A stretch of DNA of 13,557 bases, from contig JAUMVS010000002.1 of the NCBI GenBank assembly GCA_030530045.1, forward strand, positions 21,259-34,815, given 5' to 3'. This DNA comes from Phoenicibacter congonensis. Lineage in GTDB: Bacteria > Actinomycetota > Coriobacteriia > Coriobacteriales > Eggerthellaceae. A model generated the notes under the pieces. It was not told the origin of the DNA, searched no databases, and saw nothing but the letters and a program-made list of their open reading frames with translations. Below, one piece after another: positions 6,897 through 13,557 of the stretch. Every line of letters starts with the position of its first letter. Position 1 is the first letter of the stretch. A program made the position numbers and the translations under genes.

Positions 6897-6898
6897 CG

Positions 6899-6907
6899 AT
6901 TATATCA
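6899..6907 (-). promoter_or_regulatory. dnaA promoter (extended -10)
   Basis: The minus strand reads TGATATAAT, a consensus -10 with an extended TGn. No convincing -35 is present. The motif TTATTAACA, one base from a DnaA-box variant, lies just upstream (6909-6917). The promoter lies in the 50-bp gap behind the GHKL-winged helix gene, so dnaA can be expressed alone or by read-through. Confidence 0.8.
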
Positions 6908-6922
6908 TTGTTAATAACTCGC

Positions 6923-7738
6923 CTATGCGTTTTGTTTTAGCTGGTCAATCACTTGTCGACCAAGCGCTGTGATTATTCTTTTTTTGCCAACTTTTTCGAC
7001 GTACTTTAGGTCCTGTAGCTTTCTTAAGTCGTTATAAACGCTCGATTGAGGAATACCTAAATTCTCAGCAATCTCATTGTTTCCAGCTAATTGGCCATCA
7101 AATAAATATTCAAGAATTTGAATTTGTCGCTGGGTGATGTCTTGAGCGATGAAGTTAGTAAATGAAGGCACGTTTATGGCCGCAGGTTTAATTACTGGAG
7201 CTGGAATTTTTTCTTCTGTGTGTTCTTTTAAGGTAATAACAGCTCCGTTAACGAGGTTGTTTTCAATCGTGATTTCTCCATTGTTTGCTTCTAGATATTC
7301 CTTTGCAATTGGAAGACCAGAACCAACTCCGTCGATGTATTGTTTCATTTCGCGGGTCGCAGTGGAAAAACCCGGGCGCAACACGTCATCTTTATTAATG
7401 ATTCCAGGGCCTTGATCAGTGAATCGAATTTCTTTTCCGCCAGGGAAAATTGAAATCACAATCTCCTTGAACTGGGCATGGATTAAATTTTCTGTGATTT
7501 GTTTGATTACGCTGTAGGCAATAGTGCCGCCTGCCTGCTGGGATTCTTTATAAATTAAAGCTCCAAGTTCGCCAATAAAATCCTTTGGATCTTGAGGCTG
7601 AACTTCAATAATTCTTGGGCTCGATTTGAAATCGTCATAAACTGCAACGCGTGCAGGATTTAGCACGACGCATTCCTGAATTTCAGGATTGGCAAATGTT
7701 GTGTTTTGAGTCTGTTGTTCGCTATCTAAATTCATCAT
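6923..7738 (-). CDS. GHKL ATPase-winged helix protein next to dnaA, role unknown
   Basis: The 271-residue protein joins two recognisable domains. Residues about 50-172 form a GHKL (histidine-kinase-type) ATPase fold: N-box VIKQITENLIHAQ (77-89, N84), FTDQGPGI (106-113, D108) and GVGSGLPIAKEYL (137-149). Residues about 200-260 form a winged helix: DITQRQIQILEYLF, EIAENLGIPQSSVYNDLRKL as the recognition unit, then a wing region KVGKKRIITALG. There is no dimerisation/phosphoacceptor histidine domain and no membrane segment, so it is not an ordinary sensor kinase; an anti-sigma-like or ATP-switched DNA-binding regulator is more likely. It lies upstream of dnaA in the same direction and borders the origin. 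The start is one of two adjacent ATGs (7736-7738 or 7733-7735); no good ribosome binding site is seen. The family is not one I can name. Confidence 0.85.
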   Translation of the reverse strand: MMNLDSEQQTQNTTFANPEIQECVVLNPARVAVYDDFKSSPRIIEVQPQDPKDFIGELGALIYKESQQAGGTIAYSVIKQITENLIHAQFKEIVISIFPGGKEIRFTDQGPGIINKDDVLRPGFSTATREMKQYIDGVGSGLPIAKEYLEANNGEITIENNLVNGAVITLKEHTEEKIPAPVIKPAAINVPSFTNFIAQDITQRQIQILEYLFDGQLAGNNEIAENLGIPQSSVYNDLRKLQDLKYVEKVGKKRIITALGRQVIDQLKQNA

Positions 7739-7827
7739 CTTGTATTTTAAACTTGAATTCTAAAAATTCAGAAATAATTGAATTTTCCTTAAGCGGAAAT
7801 ACAGTTTTCAACAATTTATTCATAGAT

Positions 7828-7836
7828 TGTGAATAA
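7828..7836 (-). promoter_or_regulatory. DnaA box TTATTCACA
   Basis: TGTGAATAA on the plus strand is the complement of TTATTCACA, a standard variant of the TTATNCACA DnaA box, within the likely oriC. Confidence 0.75.
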
Positions 7837-8159
7837 CTGAATTTTAAGAGTTGAAATTACTGAATTTATTTGGTCTTGTAGTTAACAAAGTTCGTTTCGT
7901 CTTCTATGACAACCCCTAACACTGGGAATTTTCTTCTGTGACACAGTTGAGCGGTAGATGAATTGTGGCAGCTCTAGATTTTTAGGGAACAAGCTGTAAC
8001 TTATTATTAAACAGCCAGTAACAAGGCATGTTTATGTAATTAAGAGATTGAAATTATTAACCGAAATAAATCATCAATTCTTCAACAATTTGTGAAGTTT
8101 TGCTACTAAAACTTAATTTTGGAGGCACTAATTAACATTTTTTCAAGAGTTTTTAACAG

Positions 8160-8193
8160 TATCAACAAATACGTTTGGTGAAATTGTTGATAA
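8160..8193. promoter_or_regulatory. Inverted pair of DnaA-box-like sites
   Basis: TATCAACAA (8160-8168) faces its inverted copy TTGTTGATA (8184-8192), with about 15 bp between. The right copy extends to TTATCAACA, one base from the consensus box TTATCCACA; the left copy reads GTATCAACA. The pair lies in the AT-rich half of oriC, about 70 bp upstream of the dnaN promoter. Confidence 0.5.
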
Positions 8194-8259
8194 ATGAATA
8201 AATTCTGCCGAAATTCATGCTTGAATTCAAGATTTCAGTGGCTTGGAATTTCTTGAATT

Positions 8260-8289
8260 TTGAGGTTTTGAATTCATGGAATATATAAT
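8260..8289 (+). promoter_or_regulatory. dnaN promoter
   Basis: TTGAGG (-35, 8260-8265), an 18-bp spacer and a perfect -10 TATAAT (8284-8289) lie 26 bp before the dnaN ATG. Two TGAATT motifs overlap or flank it (8269 within the spacer and 8289 at the start-site side), so a protein binding them would affect dnaN transcription. Confidence 0.8.
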
Positions 8290-8315
8290 GAATTAAACGA
8301 AATTTGGAGGAATCA

Positions 8316-9476
8316 ATGAAATTTACACTTGCTAAAGAAGAACTAACGAATGCGCTTTCTTTTGCTGTATCAGCAATTTCTACAAACTCAACTTTGCCTG
8401 TTATGTCGGGCGTTTTAATTAAAGCCAGTGACGGCAAAGTTGTTTTTGAAGCGACCGACCTTGATTCTTCTTGCAAGATCGTGACTTCAGCTTTAGTTGA
8501 TGAGGAAGGTAGTTCGGTTCTTCCAGGCAAAATGTTTTTTGACATCGCAAAATCTCTCGAAGATGCAAGCGTCACAATCGCAACCGATGACTCAAAAGCT
8601 ACCATCACTTGCGAGCAGGCAGTTTTTGCAACAAGCGTTTTGAACGCTAATGAATTTCCTGGTTTTCCTCACATTCAAACTTCTGCGCGAGTTGAAATTC
8701 CGTTTTCAAAATTCCAATCTATGGTTAAAAAGGTTGTTAAATCGGCGTCGCGCGACGACTCCAAAGGCATCTTTACAGGCATCTTTCTTGAAGTTTCAAA
8801 CGGAAAAGTTCGCGCTGTAGCTTCTGACTCTTTTAGAGTTGCAATTGCAGAAGAAATCATCGAGGTTGGAGGCGACTCTGAATTTGAGGCAATTATTCCT
8901 CCTCATTTCTTGAGCGGAATCACTTCGCTTTCGGCCGATGACAAGACAGTTTGCATCGCCTACAACGAAAACCAAGTTCTCATTGAAGTTGGAGACATTA
9001 CTTTTATTAATAGACGTCTTCAAGGTCAATTCCCAGATTACAAACGACTCATTAGTCCTTCGAACGAGACGACGCTCGTTGTTGATAAGCAATCGCTCAT
9101 TAAAGCCGTGAAGCGTGTCTCTGTTCTTCGTGATGAAAATGCGGCAATCGTTTTTGATGTCAACATTGAGAAAGAATTTTTGCAGCTCTCAATCAACAAT
9201 TCTTCAAATGGTGCAGCTACAGAGATTATTCCTGTAAAAGCAAGTGGTGTTGATTGCACTGTTGGTTTTGATTCTGGCTATTTGATGGATGGTCTTTCCT
9301 CAATTGGAACAAACGATGTTTTGATCACGCTTTCCGCAGGAAAACAGCCAACTCATCTTTCGCCTTGCGTTGAAAGTCGCGAGAATTTTTCGTTCGAAAA
9401 TGTGTTCGAAACAGCCGACAATATGCTCAAAAACAAGTTTTTGTACCTCGTCATGCCGGTTGTAAAAACTAATTAG
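8316..9476 (+). CDS. dnaN: DNA polymerase III subunit beta (sliding clamp)
   Basis: DnaN forms the ring-shaped dimer that tethers DNA polymerase III to the template. The 386-residue product has the expected clamp length and three-domain organisation: MKFTLAKEELTNALSF at the N-terminus, LPVMSGVLIKA (28-38), SRDDSKGIFTGIFLEVSNGK mid-protein, QFPDYKRLIS at the domain II-III boundary, and the end LYLVMPVVKTN, equivalent to the conserved YxVMPxR tail. The ATG at 8316 is preferred to an in-frame TTG four codons earlier, because GGAGG at 8306-8310 is spaced correctly for the ATG and overlaps the TTG. It is the first rightward gene from oriC, divergent from the dnaA unit. Confidence 0.97.
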   Translation: MKFTLAKEELTNALSFAVSAISTNSTLPVMSGVLIKASDGKVVFEATDLDSSCKIVTSALVDEEGSSVLPGKMFFDIAKSLEDASVTIATDDSKATITCEQAVFATSVLNANEFPGFPHIQTSARVEIPFSKFQSMVKKVVKSASRDDSKGIFTGIFLEVSNGKVRAVASDSFRVAIAEEIIEVGGDSEFEAIIPPHFLSGITSLSADDKTVCIAYNENQVLIEVGDITFINRRLQGQFPDYKRLISPSNETTLVVDKQSLIKAVKRVSVLRDENAAIVFDVNIEKEFLQLSINNSSNGAATEIIPVKASGVDCTVGFDSGYLMDGLSSIGTNDVLITLSAGKQPTHLSPCVESRENFSFENVFETADNMLKNKFLYLVMPVVKTN

Positions 9477-9531
9477 ACGAATAATTTTTCCAAATTCGAT
9501 AAAATAATCGCCTTTTTTAAAAAGTGCGTCT

Positions 9532-9558
9532 TAAAACGGCTCATAATCGCCCGTTTTA
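9532..9558 (+). terminator. Possible dnaN terminator hairpin
   Basis: An 8-bp perfect stem TAAAACGG/CCGTTTTA with an 11-base loop lies about 55 bp after dnaN. The T-run that follows is interrupted (GCTGTTCTTATTG), so efficient intrinsic termination is doubtful. Confidence 0.4.
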
Positions 9559-9568
9559 GCTGTTCTTA

Positions 9569-9597
9569 TTGTCATTTTTGACTTTGACTGCTAAAAT
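9569..9597 (+). promoter_or_regulatory. gyrBA promoter
   Basis: TTGTCA (-35, 9569-9574), a 17-bp spacer and TAAAAT (-10, 9592-9597) with an extended TGC in front form a strong match. The predicted leader before gyrB is about 85 nt. Tandem TTGACTTTGACT (9578-9589) lies within the spacer and gives no well-spaced alternative -10. Confidence 0.75.
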
Positions 9598-9688
9598 ATT
9601 TCGTATGTTTGATGTGCTTTTAAATTAGATTTGGACACTTTTTTGCAGCACTTCTTCATTCTTTTAGTAAAACACCCAAGGAGGATAA

Positions 9689-11626
9689 ATGCCAGAATCT
9701 TCGCATTATGATGCCTCGGACATTCAGGTTCTTGAAGGTTTGGAGCCTGTTAGACAACGTCCAGGCATGTATATTGGATCAACTGGTCCTCGTGGACTTC
9801 ACCACTTGGTCTATGAGGTAGTTGACAACTCAGTCGACGAAGCTCTTGCAGGTTACTGTACAGAAATCAACGTTTCAATTAATGAAGACAACTCAATCAC
9901 TTGTGTTGACAACGGTCGTGGCATCCCTGTCGACATTCATCCAACAGAAGGAATTCCAACAGTAGAGGTCGTTTTGACCATTCTTCATGCTGGTGGTAAA
10001 TTCGGCGGCGAAGGCTACAAAGTTTCCGGCGGTCTTCACGGCGTTGGTGTTTCTGTTGTAAACGCACTTTCCACGCGCACGCAGGTAAACGTCAAGCGCG
10101 ACGGCAAGGAATATCAAATTGCATTTGACCACGGCAAGACAGTTGAGCCTTTGAAAGAAGTTGGCAAAGCTGACCACACAGGAACTACTGTTACTTTCTG
10201 GCCTGACCCTGAAATTTTTAAAGAGACAACAGAATATAGCTTCGTTACACTAGCAAATCGCTTCCGCGAGATGTCCTATTTGAACAAAGGTTTGAAAATC
10301 ACTCTTGAGGACAAGCGCGACCTCGATGAAACAGGCAAACCACGTTTCGAGACTTTCTATGCAGAAGGCGGAATCGTTGACTTTGTTAACTTCCTGAATG
10401 CTGGTAAAGAGACAATTCATGACCCAATTTATTTCGACGCAAAAGGTGAAACTGGCGAAGTAGAGATTTCGATGCAGTGGACAAACGCCTACAGCGCAAC
10501 AATCATGTCGTTTGCGAACAACATCAATACAACTGAGGGCGGCATGCACCTCGAGGGATTCAAAACTGCGCTCACTCGTGTTCTGAATAAATATGCTCGC
10601 GCGAAGGGTCTTCTGAAAGAAAAGGATCCAAACCTCACTGGCGAGGATGCTCGCGAGGGTTTGGGTGCTGTAATTTCAGTTAAACTTCGTGAACCTCAGT
10701 TCGAGGGCCAGACTAAAACAAAGCTTGGCAACACTGAGATGCGCACGCTTGTAAACGATGCGATGGGCAAAAGCTTTGAGGAGTTTTTGGAGGAAAATCC
10801 AGCCGCCGCAAAGGCAATTGTTGGAAAAGCATCGCAGGCTCTCAAAGCTCGCGAAGCTGCTAGAAAAGCTCGCGAAGCAACTCGCAGAAAGGGCGTTCTT
10901 GAGTCGTTCTCGCTGCCTGGCAAATTGGCAGACTGTTCCTCGAAAGACGCTTCTCTTTCAGAAATCTTCATTGTAGAGGGCGATTCCGCTGGTGGCTCTG
11001 CTAAGCAGGCAAGAAACAGAAAATATCAAGCAATTCTTCCACTTCGCGGAAAAATTTTGAACGTTGAGAAAGCTGGTCTTCACCGTGCACTTTCTTCCGA
11101 CACAATTTCGTCGCTGATTACAGCAATTGGCACGAACATCGGTGAGGATTTCGACGCCGACAAGGCGAGATATCATCGAATCATCATCATGACTGATGCT
11201 GACGTCGACGGCGCGCACATTCGAATTCTGCTGCTGACGTTCTTCTTTAGATACATGCCAGAACTCATCACACGTGGCTATGTTTATGTTGCGCAACCTC
11301 CTCTTTACGGAATTAAAAAGCACAATTCTCGCAGCCCGAAAATTGAGCAATATTTCTACAAGGATGAGGATTTGAAGGAATTCACAACGAAGGCCGACAA
11401 CGCAAGCAAGTTTGATATTCAGCGTTACAAGGGCTTGGGTGAGATGGACCCTGACCAGCTGTGGGAGACCACAATGGAGCCTGAGACGCGCACGCTTTTG
11501 CAGGTCACTATTGAGGATGCTGCCACGGCCGAGCGCATCGTGAGCGAGCTCATGGGTGATCAAGTTGAGCCTCGCAAGCGCTTCATCCAGGAGCACGCAA
11601 AAGAAGCCCGCTACCTCGACATTTAA
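9689..11626 (+). CDS. gyrB: DNA gyrase subunit B
   Basis: GyrB supplies the ATPase and part of the DNA-cleavage centre of gyrase, which introduces negative supercoils. The 645-residue protein has the GHKL ATPase domain: catalytic E43 and N47 in VYEVVDNSVDEAL, DNGRGIP (74-80), GGKFGG (102-107) and the ATP lid GGLHGVG (114-120). The ATP-sensing QTKTKLGN (341-348) follows, then the TOPRIM domain with EGDSAGG (430-436) and DADVD (503-507). The C-terminus has QRYKGLGEMDPDQLW. It lacks the large insert of proteobacterial GyrB. Residues tied to drug response (R137, D432, K445) are the usual sensitive types. The ATG has a perfect AAGGAGG 4 nt upstream. gyrA follows 9 bp later. Confidence 0.98.
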   Translation: MPESSHYDASDIQVLEGLEPVRQRPGMYIGSTGPRGLHHLVYEVVDNSVDEALAGYCTEINVSINEDNSITCVDNGRGIPVDIHPTEGIPTVEVVLTILHAGGKFGGEGYKVSGGLHGVGVSVVNALSTRTQVNVKRDGKEYQIAFDHGKTVEPLKEVGKADHTGTTVTFWPDPEIFKETTEYSFVTLANRFREMSYLNKGLKITLEDKRDLDETGKPRFETFYAEGGIVDFVNFLNAGKETIHDPIYFDAKGETGEVEISMQWTNAYSATIMSFANNINTTEGGMHLEGFKTALTRVLNKYARAKGLLKEKDPNLTGEDAREGLGAVISVKLREPQFEGQTKTKLGNTEMRTLVNDAMGKSFEEFLEENPAAAKAIVGKASQALKAREAARKAREATRRKGVLESFSLPGKLADCSSKDASLSEIFIVEGDSAGGSAKQARNRKYQAILPLRGKILNVEKAGLHRALSSDTISSLITAIGTNIGEDFDADKARYHRIIIMTDADVDGAHIRILLLTFFFRYMPELITRGYVYVAQPPLYGIKKHNSRSPKIEQYFYKDEDLKEFTTKADNASKFDIQRYKGLGEMDPDQLWETTMEPETRTLLQVTIEDAATAERIVSELMGDQVEPRKRFIQEHAKEARYLDI

Positions 11627-11635
11627 GGATAAAGA

Positions 11636-13557
11636 ATGACTGAAGAAAATAAGAATAATTTGCCTGAAGATGAAAATTCAGAAAAGGTAGCTGATGCGAA
11701 AAGCGCTCAAAATGTGAGCGAAGAGGAAGAAAACGACATTGGCAACATCGAGCCGACTGAGATGTCGCGCGAGATGCAGCAGTCGTTCCTTGAATATTCA
11801 ATGAGCGTTATCGTTGCGCGTGCGCTGCCTGATGTTCGCGATGGTTTGAAGCCTGTTCATCGCCGCATTCTTTACGCGATGAATGAGTCGGGATACCTGC
11901 CAACTAAGCCTCACATGAAATCGGCGAGAACCGTTGGTGATGTTATCGGTAAATATCACCCACACGGTGACTCTGCCGTTTATGACACAATGGTTCGTCT
12001 TGCGCAGCCTTTCTCGATGCGCGTGCCTTTGATTGATGGCCATGGAAACTTTGGCTCGATTGACGGCGATGGCGCGGCTGCTATGAGGTACACCGAGGCT
12101 CGTCTTGGCAAAGCTGCAATGGAGCTTCTGCGCGACCTTGACAAAGACACCGTTGAGTGGATGCCTAACTACGACGAAACCCTGCAAGAGCCTGAGGTTT
12201 TGCCTGCACGCTTCCCTTGCTTGCTCGTTAATGGTTCGAACGGCATTGCTGTTGGCATGGCTACAAACATTCCGCCTCACAACCTGGGCGAAACAATCGA
12301 TGCAACAGTTCTGATGCTCGACAACGAAGATGCAACGACTGAAGACCTCATGAAGGTTTTGCCTGGTCCAGACTTCCCAACTGGTGGTCAAATCATGGGA
12401 ACCAAGGGCATTAAAGATGCCTACGAGACAGGGCATGGCAACATCACACTTCGTGCGAAGTTTGAAATTGAGGAAAAGAAAAACGGCCGCCAGCAGGTAG
12501 TTGTTAAAGAAATTCCATACATGGTTAACCGCCAGAAGCTCATGGAGAAGCTCGGCGAGCTCGTTCGTGAGAAGGAATTCCCTGAGATTTCTAACATCCA
12601 TGACGGCGCTGACCGCCACGGCATCGACATTATCATCGAGCTCAAAAGCGGTGCTCTGCCTGAGGTTGTCATCAACAAACTTTGCAAGCACACGCAGCTG
12701 CAAACTGGCATTGGAATTAACATGCTGGCTCTTGTTGAAGGAACTCCAAAGGTTTTGAGCCTGCGCGAAATTCTGACTCTCTACATTAAACACCAGGTAG
12801 AGGTCGTTACTCGCCGCACAATTTTCGACAAGAAAAAGGCAGAAGAGCGTGCCCACATTCTTGAAGGCTACATCATCGCTCTTGATAACATCGACGAGGT
12901 CATCAAGATTATTCGCGGCAGCGAGACTGATAAAGAGGCGAAAGCTCAGTTGATGGAGCGCTTCGGTTTGAGTGAGCGCCAGGCCGATGCAATTCTTGAG
13001 ATGAAGTTGCGTCGTTTAACAGGTCTCGAGCGCGAGAAGATCCAAGAAGAGCTTGCTGAACTGCGCGAGCGCATCGCCTACCTGCAGTCACTTCTTGATG
13101 ATGAATCGAAGCTCAAAGGTGTTATTAAAGACGAACTTCTCGAGATTAAGAAGAAGTACAACACACCTCGCCTCACAAAGATTGGTAACGCAAGCCGCGA
13201 CATTGATGTCATGGACCTCATCGCCGATGACGACATGGTTGTTACACTCACAAATGCTGGCTATGTCAAGAGATTGCCTGCTACGACCTATCGTCAGCAG
13301 AAGCGCGGCGGCAAGGGAATGCAGGGTGTTAATCTCAAAGACAGCGATTACGTTGTGCACATGGGAGTTGCTTCAGCGCACTCATGGTTGCTCATGTTCT
13401 CGACCAAGGGCAAGGTTTATCGCCTGAGAGTTTATGAAATTCCTGAGGCTAGCCGCCAGGCTCGCGGAACTGCGATTGTCAACCTGCTGCATCTCGAAAA
13501 AGATGAGCACATCACTGCGGTTATTGCGACGAAAGACTTCCCATCCGATGAATATCT
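11636..13557 (+). CDS. gyrA: DNA gyrase subunit A, C-terminus cut by window end
   Basis: GyrA contains the DNA-cleaving tyrosine and the wrapping domain of gyrase. The 640 residues in view cover the breakage-reunion domain and the start of the C-terminal propeller; the remainder runs off the window. Key features: ARTVGDVIGKYHPHGDSAVY (97-116), catalytic tyrosine Y152 in AAAMRYTEAR, and the GyrA box QKRGGKG (555-561), which marks gyrase rather than topoisomerase IV. S113 and D117, equal to E. coli S83 and D87, are wild-type, so target-based quinolone resistance is not indicated. The first 40 or so residues are an acidic, low-complexity extension before EMSREMQQSFLEYSM. The ATG has AAGGA overlapping the gyrB stop, implying coupled translation. 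Third codon positions look more GC-rich than in the left-arm genes. Confidence 0.98.
   Translation, partial: MTEENKNNLPEDENSEKVADAKSAQNVSEEEENDIGNIEPTEMSREMQQSFLEYSMSVIVARALPDVRDGLKPVHRRILYAMNESGYLPTKPHMKSARTVGDVIGKYHPHGDSAVYDTMVRLAQPFSMRVPLIDGHGNFGSIDGDGAAAMRYTEARLGKAAMELLRDLDKDTVEWMPNYDETLQEPEVLPARFPCLLVNGSNGIAVGMATNIPPHNLGETIDATVLMLDNEDATTEDLMKVLPGPDFPTGGQIMGTKGIKDAYETGHGNITLRAKFEIEEKKNGRQQVVVKEIPYMVNRQKLMEKLGELVREKEFPEISNIHDGADRHGIDIIIELKSGALPEVVINKLCKHTQLQTGIGINMLALVEGTPKVLSLREILTLYIKHQVEVVTRRTIFDKKKAEERAHILEGYIIALDNIDEVIKIIRGSETDKEAKAQLMERFGLSERQADAILEMKLRRLTGLEREKIQEELAELRERIAYLQSLLDDESKLKGVIKDELLEIKKKYNTPRLTKIGNASRDIDVMDLIADDDMVVTLTNAGYVKRLPATTYRQQKRGGKGMQGVNLKDSDYVVHMGVASAHSWLLMFSTKGKVYRLRVYEIPEASRQARGTAIVNLLHLEKDEHITAVIATKDFPSDEY

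Larger units (their letters stand above)
7753..8294. repeat. Dispersed TGAATT motif repeats in oriC
   Basis: TGAATT (either strand) starts at 7754, 7765 (minus), 7779, 7838, 7861, 7959, 8212 (minus), 8222, 8254, 8269 and 8289. Copies at 8222 and 8269 are palindromic TGAATTCA, and CTTGAATTCAAG at 8220-8231 is a perfect 12-bp palindrome. Common extended forms are CTGAATTT and TTGAATTY. They gather in two clusters: 7754-7866 beside the GHKL-winged helix gene and 8212-8294 beside dnaN. For this base composition only about one copy would be expected by chance. No known origin element with this sequence comes to mind. Confidence 0.6.
7739..8315. other. oriC: Probable chromosomal origin oriC
   Basis: This 577-bp gene-free stretch is the point from which genes diverge: everything to the left is on the minus strand and everything to the right on the plus strand. 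It is AT-rich, lies between the dnaA unit and dnaN, and has a DnaA box (TTATTCACA at 7828-7836), an inverted pair of TTATCAACA-type sites (8160-8193) and weaker look-alikes (TTTTCAACA at 7805-7813). The most AT-rich part, about 8040-8300, is the natural candidate for the unwinding element. Few perfect DnaA boxes are present, fewer than in typical actinobacterial origins. The dnaN promoter occupies its right end. Confidence 0.8.

Noticed and set aside
6923..7738. Ordinary sensor histidine kinase
   Set aside because: There is no phosphoacceptor histidine domain, membrane segment or paired response regulator, and the C-terminus is a winged helix.
7925..8040. Possible small RNA or short gene within oriC
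   Set aside because: No start with a ribosome binding site, no stable long hairpin and no terminator were found.
8162..8608. Minus-strand 148-codon open frame over oriC and the start of dnaN
   Set aside because: It is antisense to dnaN, overlaps the dnaN promoter, and its sequence resembles no protein; it is a shadow of the coding strand.
11798..12856. Minus-strand 352-codon open frame antisense to gyrA
   Set aside because: It lies wholly opposite a well-conserved gyrA frame, has shadow-like composition, and no promoter or ribosome binding site supports it.

Overview
The window is a chromosomal replication-origin region: parB, parA, jag, yidC, yidD, rnpA, rpmH and dnaA on the minus strand, then an origin-like gap, then dnaN, gyrB and gyrA on the plus strand. 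Both ends cut genes: an unidentified minus-strand gene at 1-320 and gyrA at 11636-13557. Short Jag and YidC proteins, a long ParB, classic parS palindromes and AT-rich DNA suggest a low-to-moderate GC member of the Actinomycetota, most likely Coriobacteriia (Atopobium-like). This is inferred from protein style and gene order, not from a database match; a Firmicutes-like lineage is not excluded.

Left arm (minus strand). Bases 321-1001 hold no gene but carry a dense centromere: eight perfect or one-mismatch copies of the ParB target TGTTTCACGTGAAACA plus one decayed copy, mostly about 39-43 bp or twice that apart. parA and parB overlap and form an operon between two intrinsic terminators. Next comes rpmH-rnpA-yidD-yidC-jag, a tightly packed, partly overlapping operon for ribosomal protein L34, the RNase P protein and membrane protein insertion, with its own promoter and terminator.

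Centre. dnaA is on the minus strand with an extended -10 promoter whose start site is overlain by a perfect DnaA box. Upstream of it in the same direction is an unusual gene (6923-7738) encoding a GHKL ATPase domain joined to a C-terminal winged helix. The 577 bp between that gene and dnaN is the likely oriC: all genes point away from it, it is AT-rich, and it has DnaA-box-like sites and a strong excess of a TGAATT motif.

Right arm (plus strand). dnaN has a clear promoter. gyrB follows after 212 bp with no recF between them, and gyrA lies 9 bp behind gyrB.

Together the genes cover replication initiation (DnaA), the sliding clamp (DnaN), supercoil control (GyrA/GyrB) and origin segregation (ParA/ParB/parS). 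The most unusual points are the divergent dnaA/dnaN layout, the GHKL-winged helix protein in the origin-proximal position, the TGAATT repeats, a changed DNA-recognition helix in DnaA, and the phased parS array.
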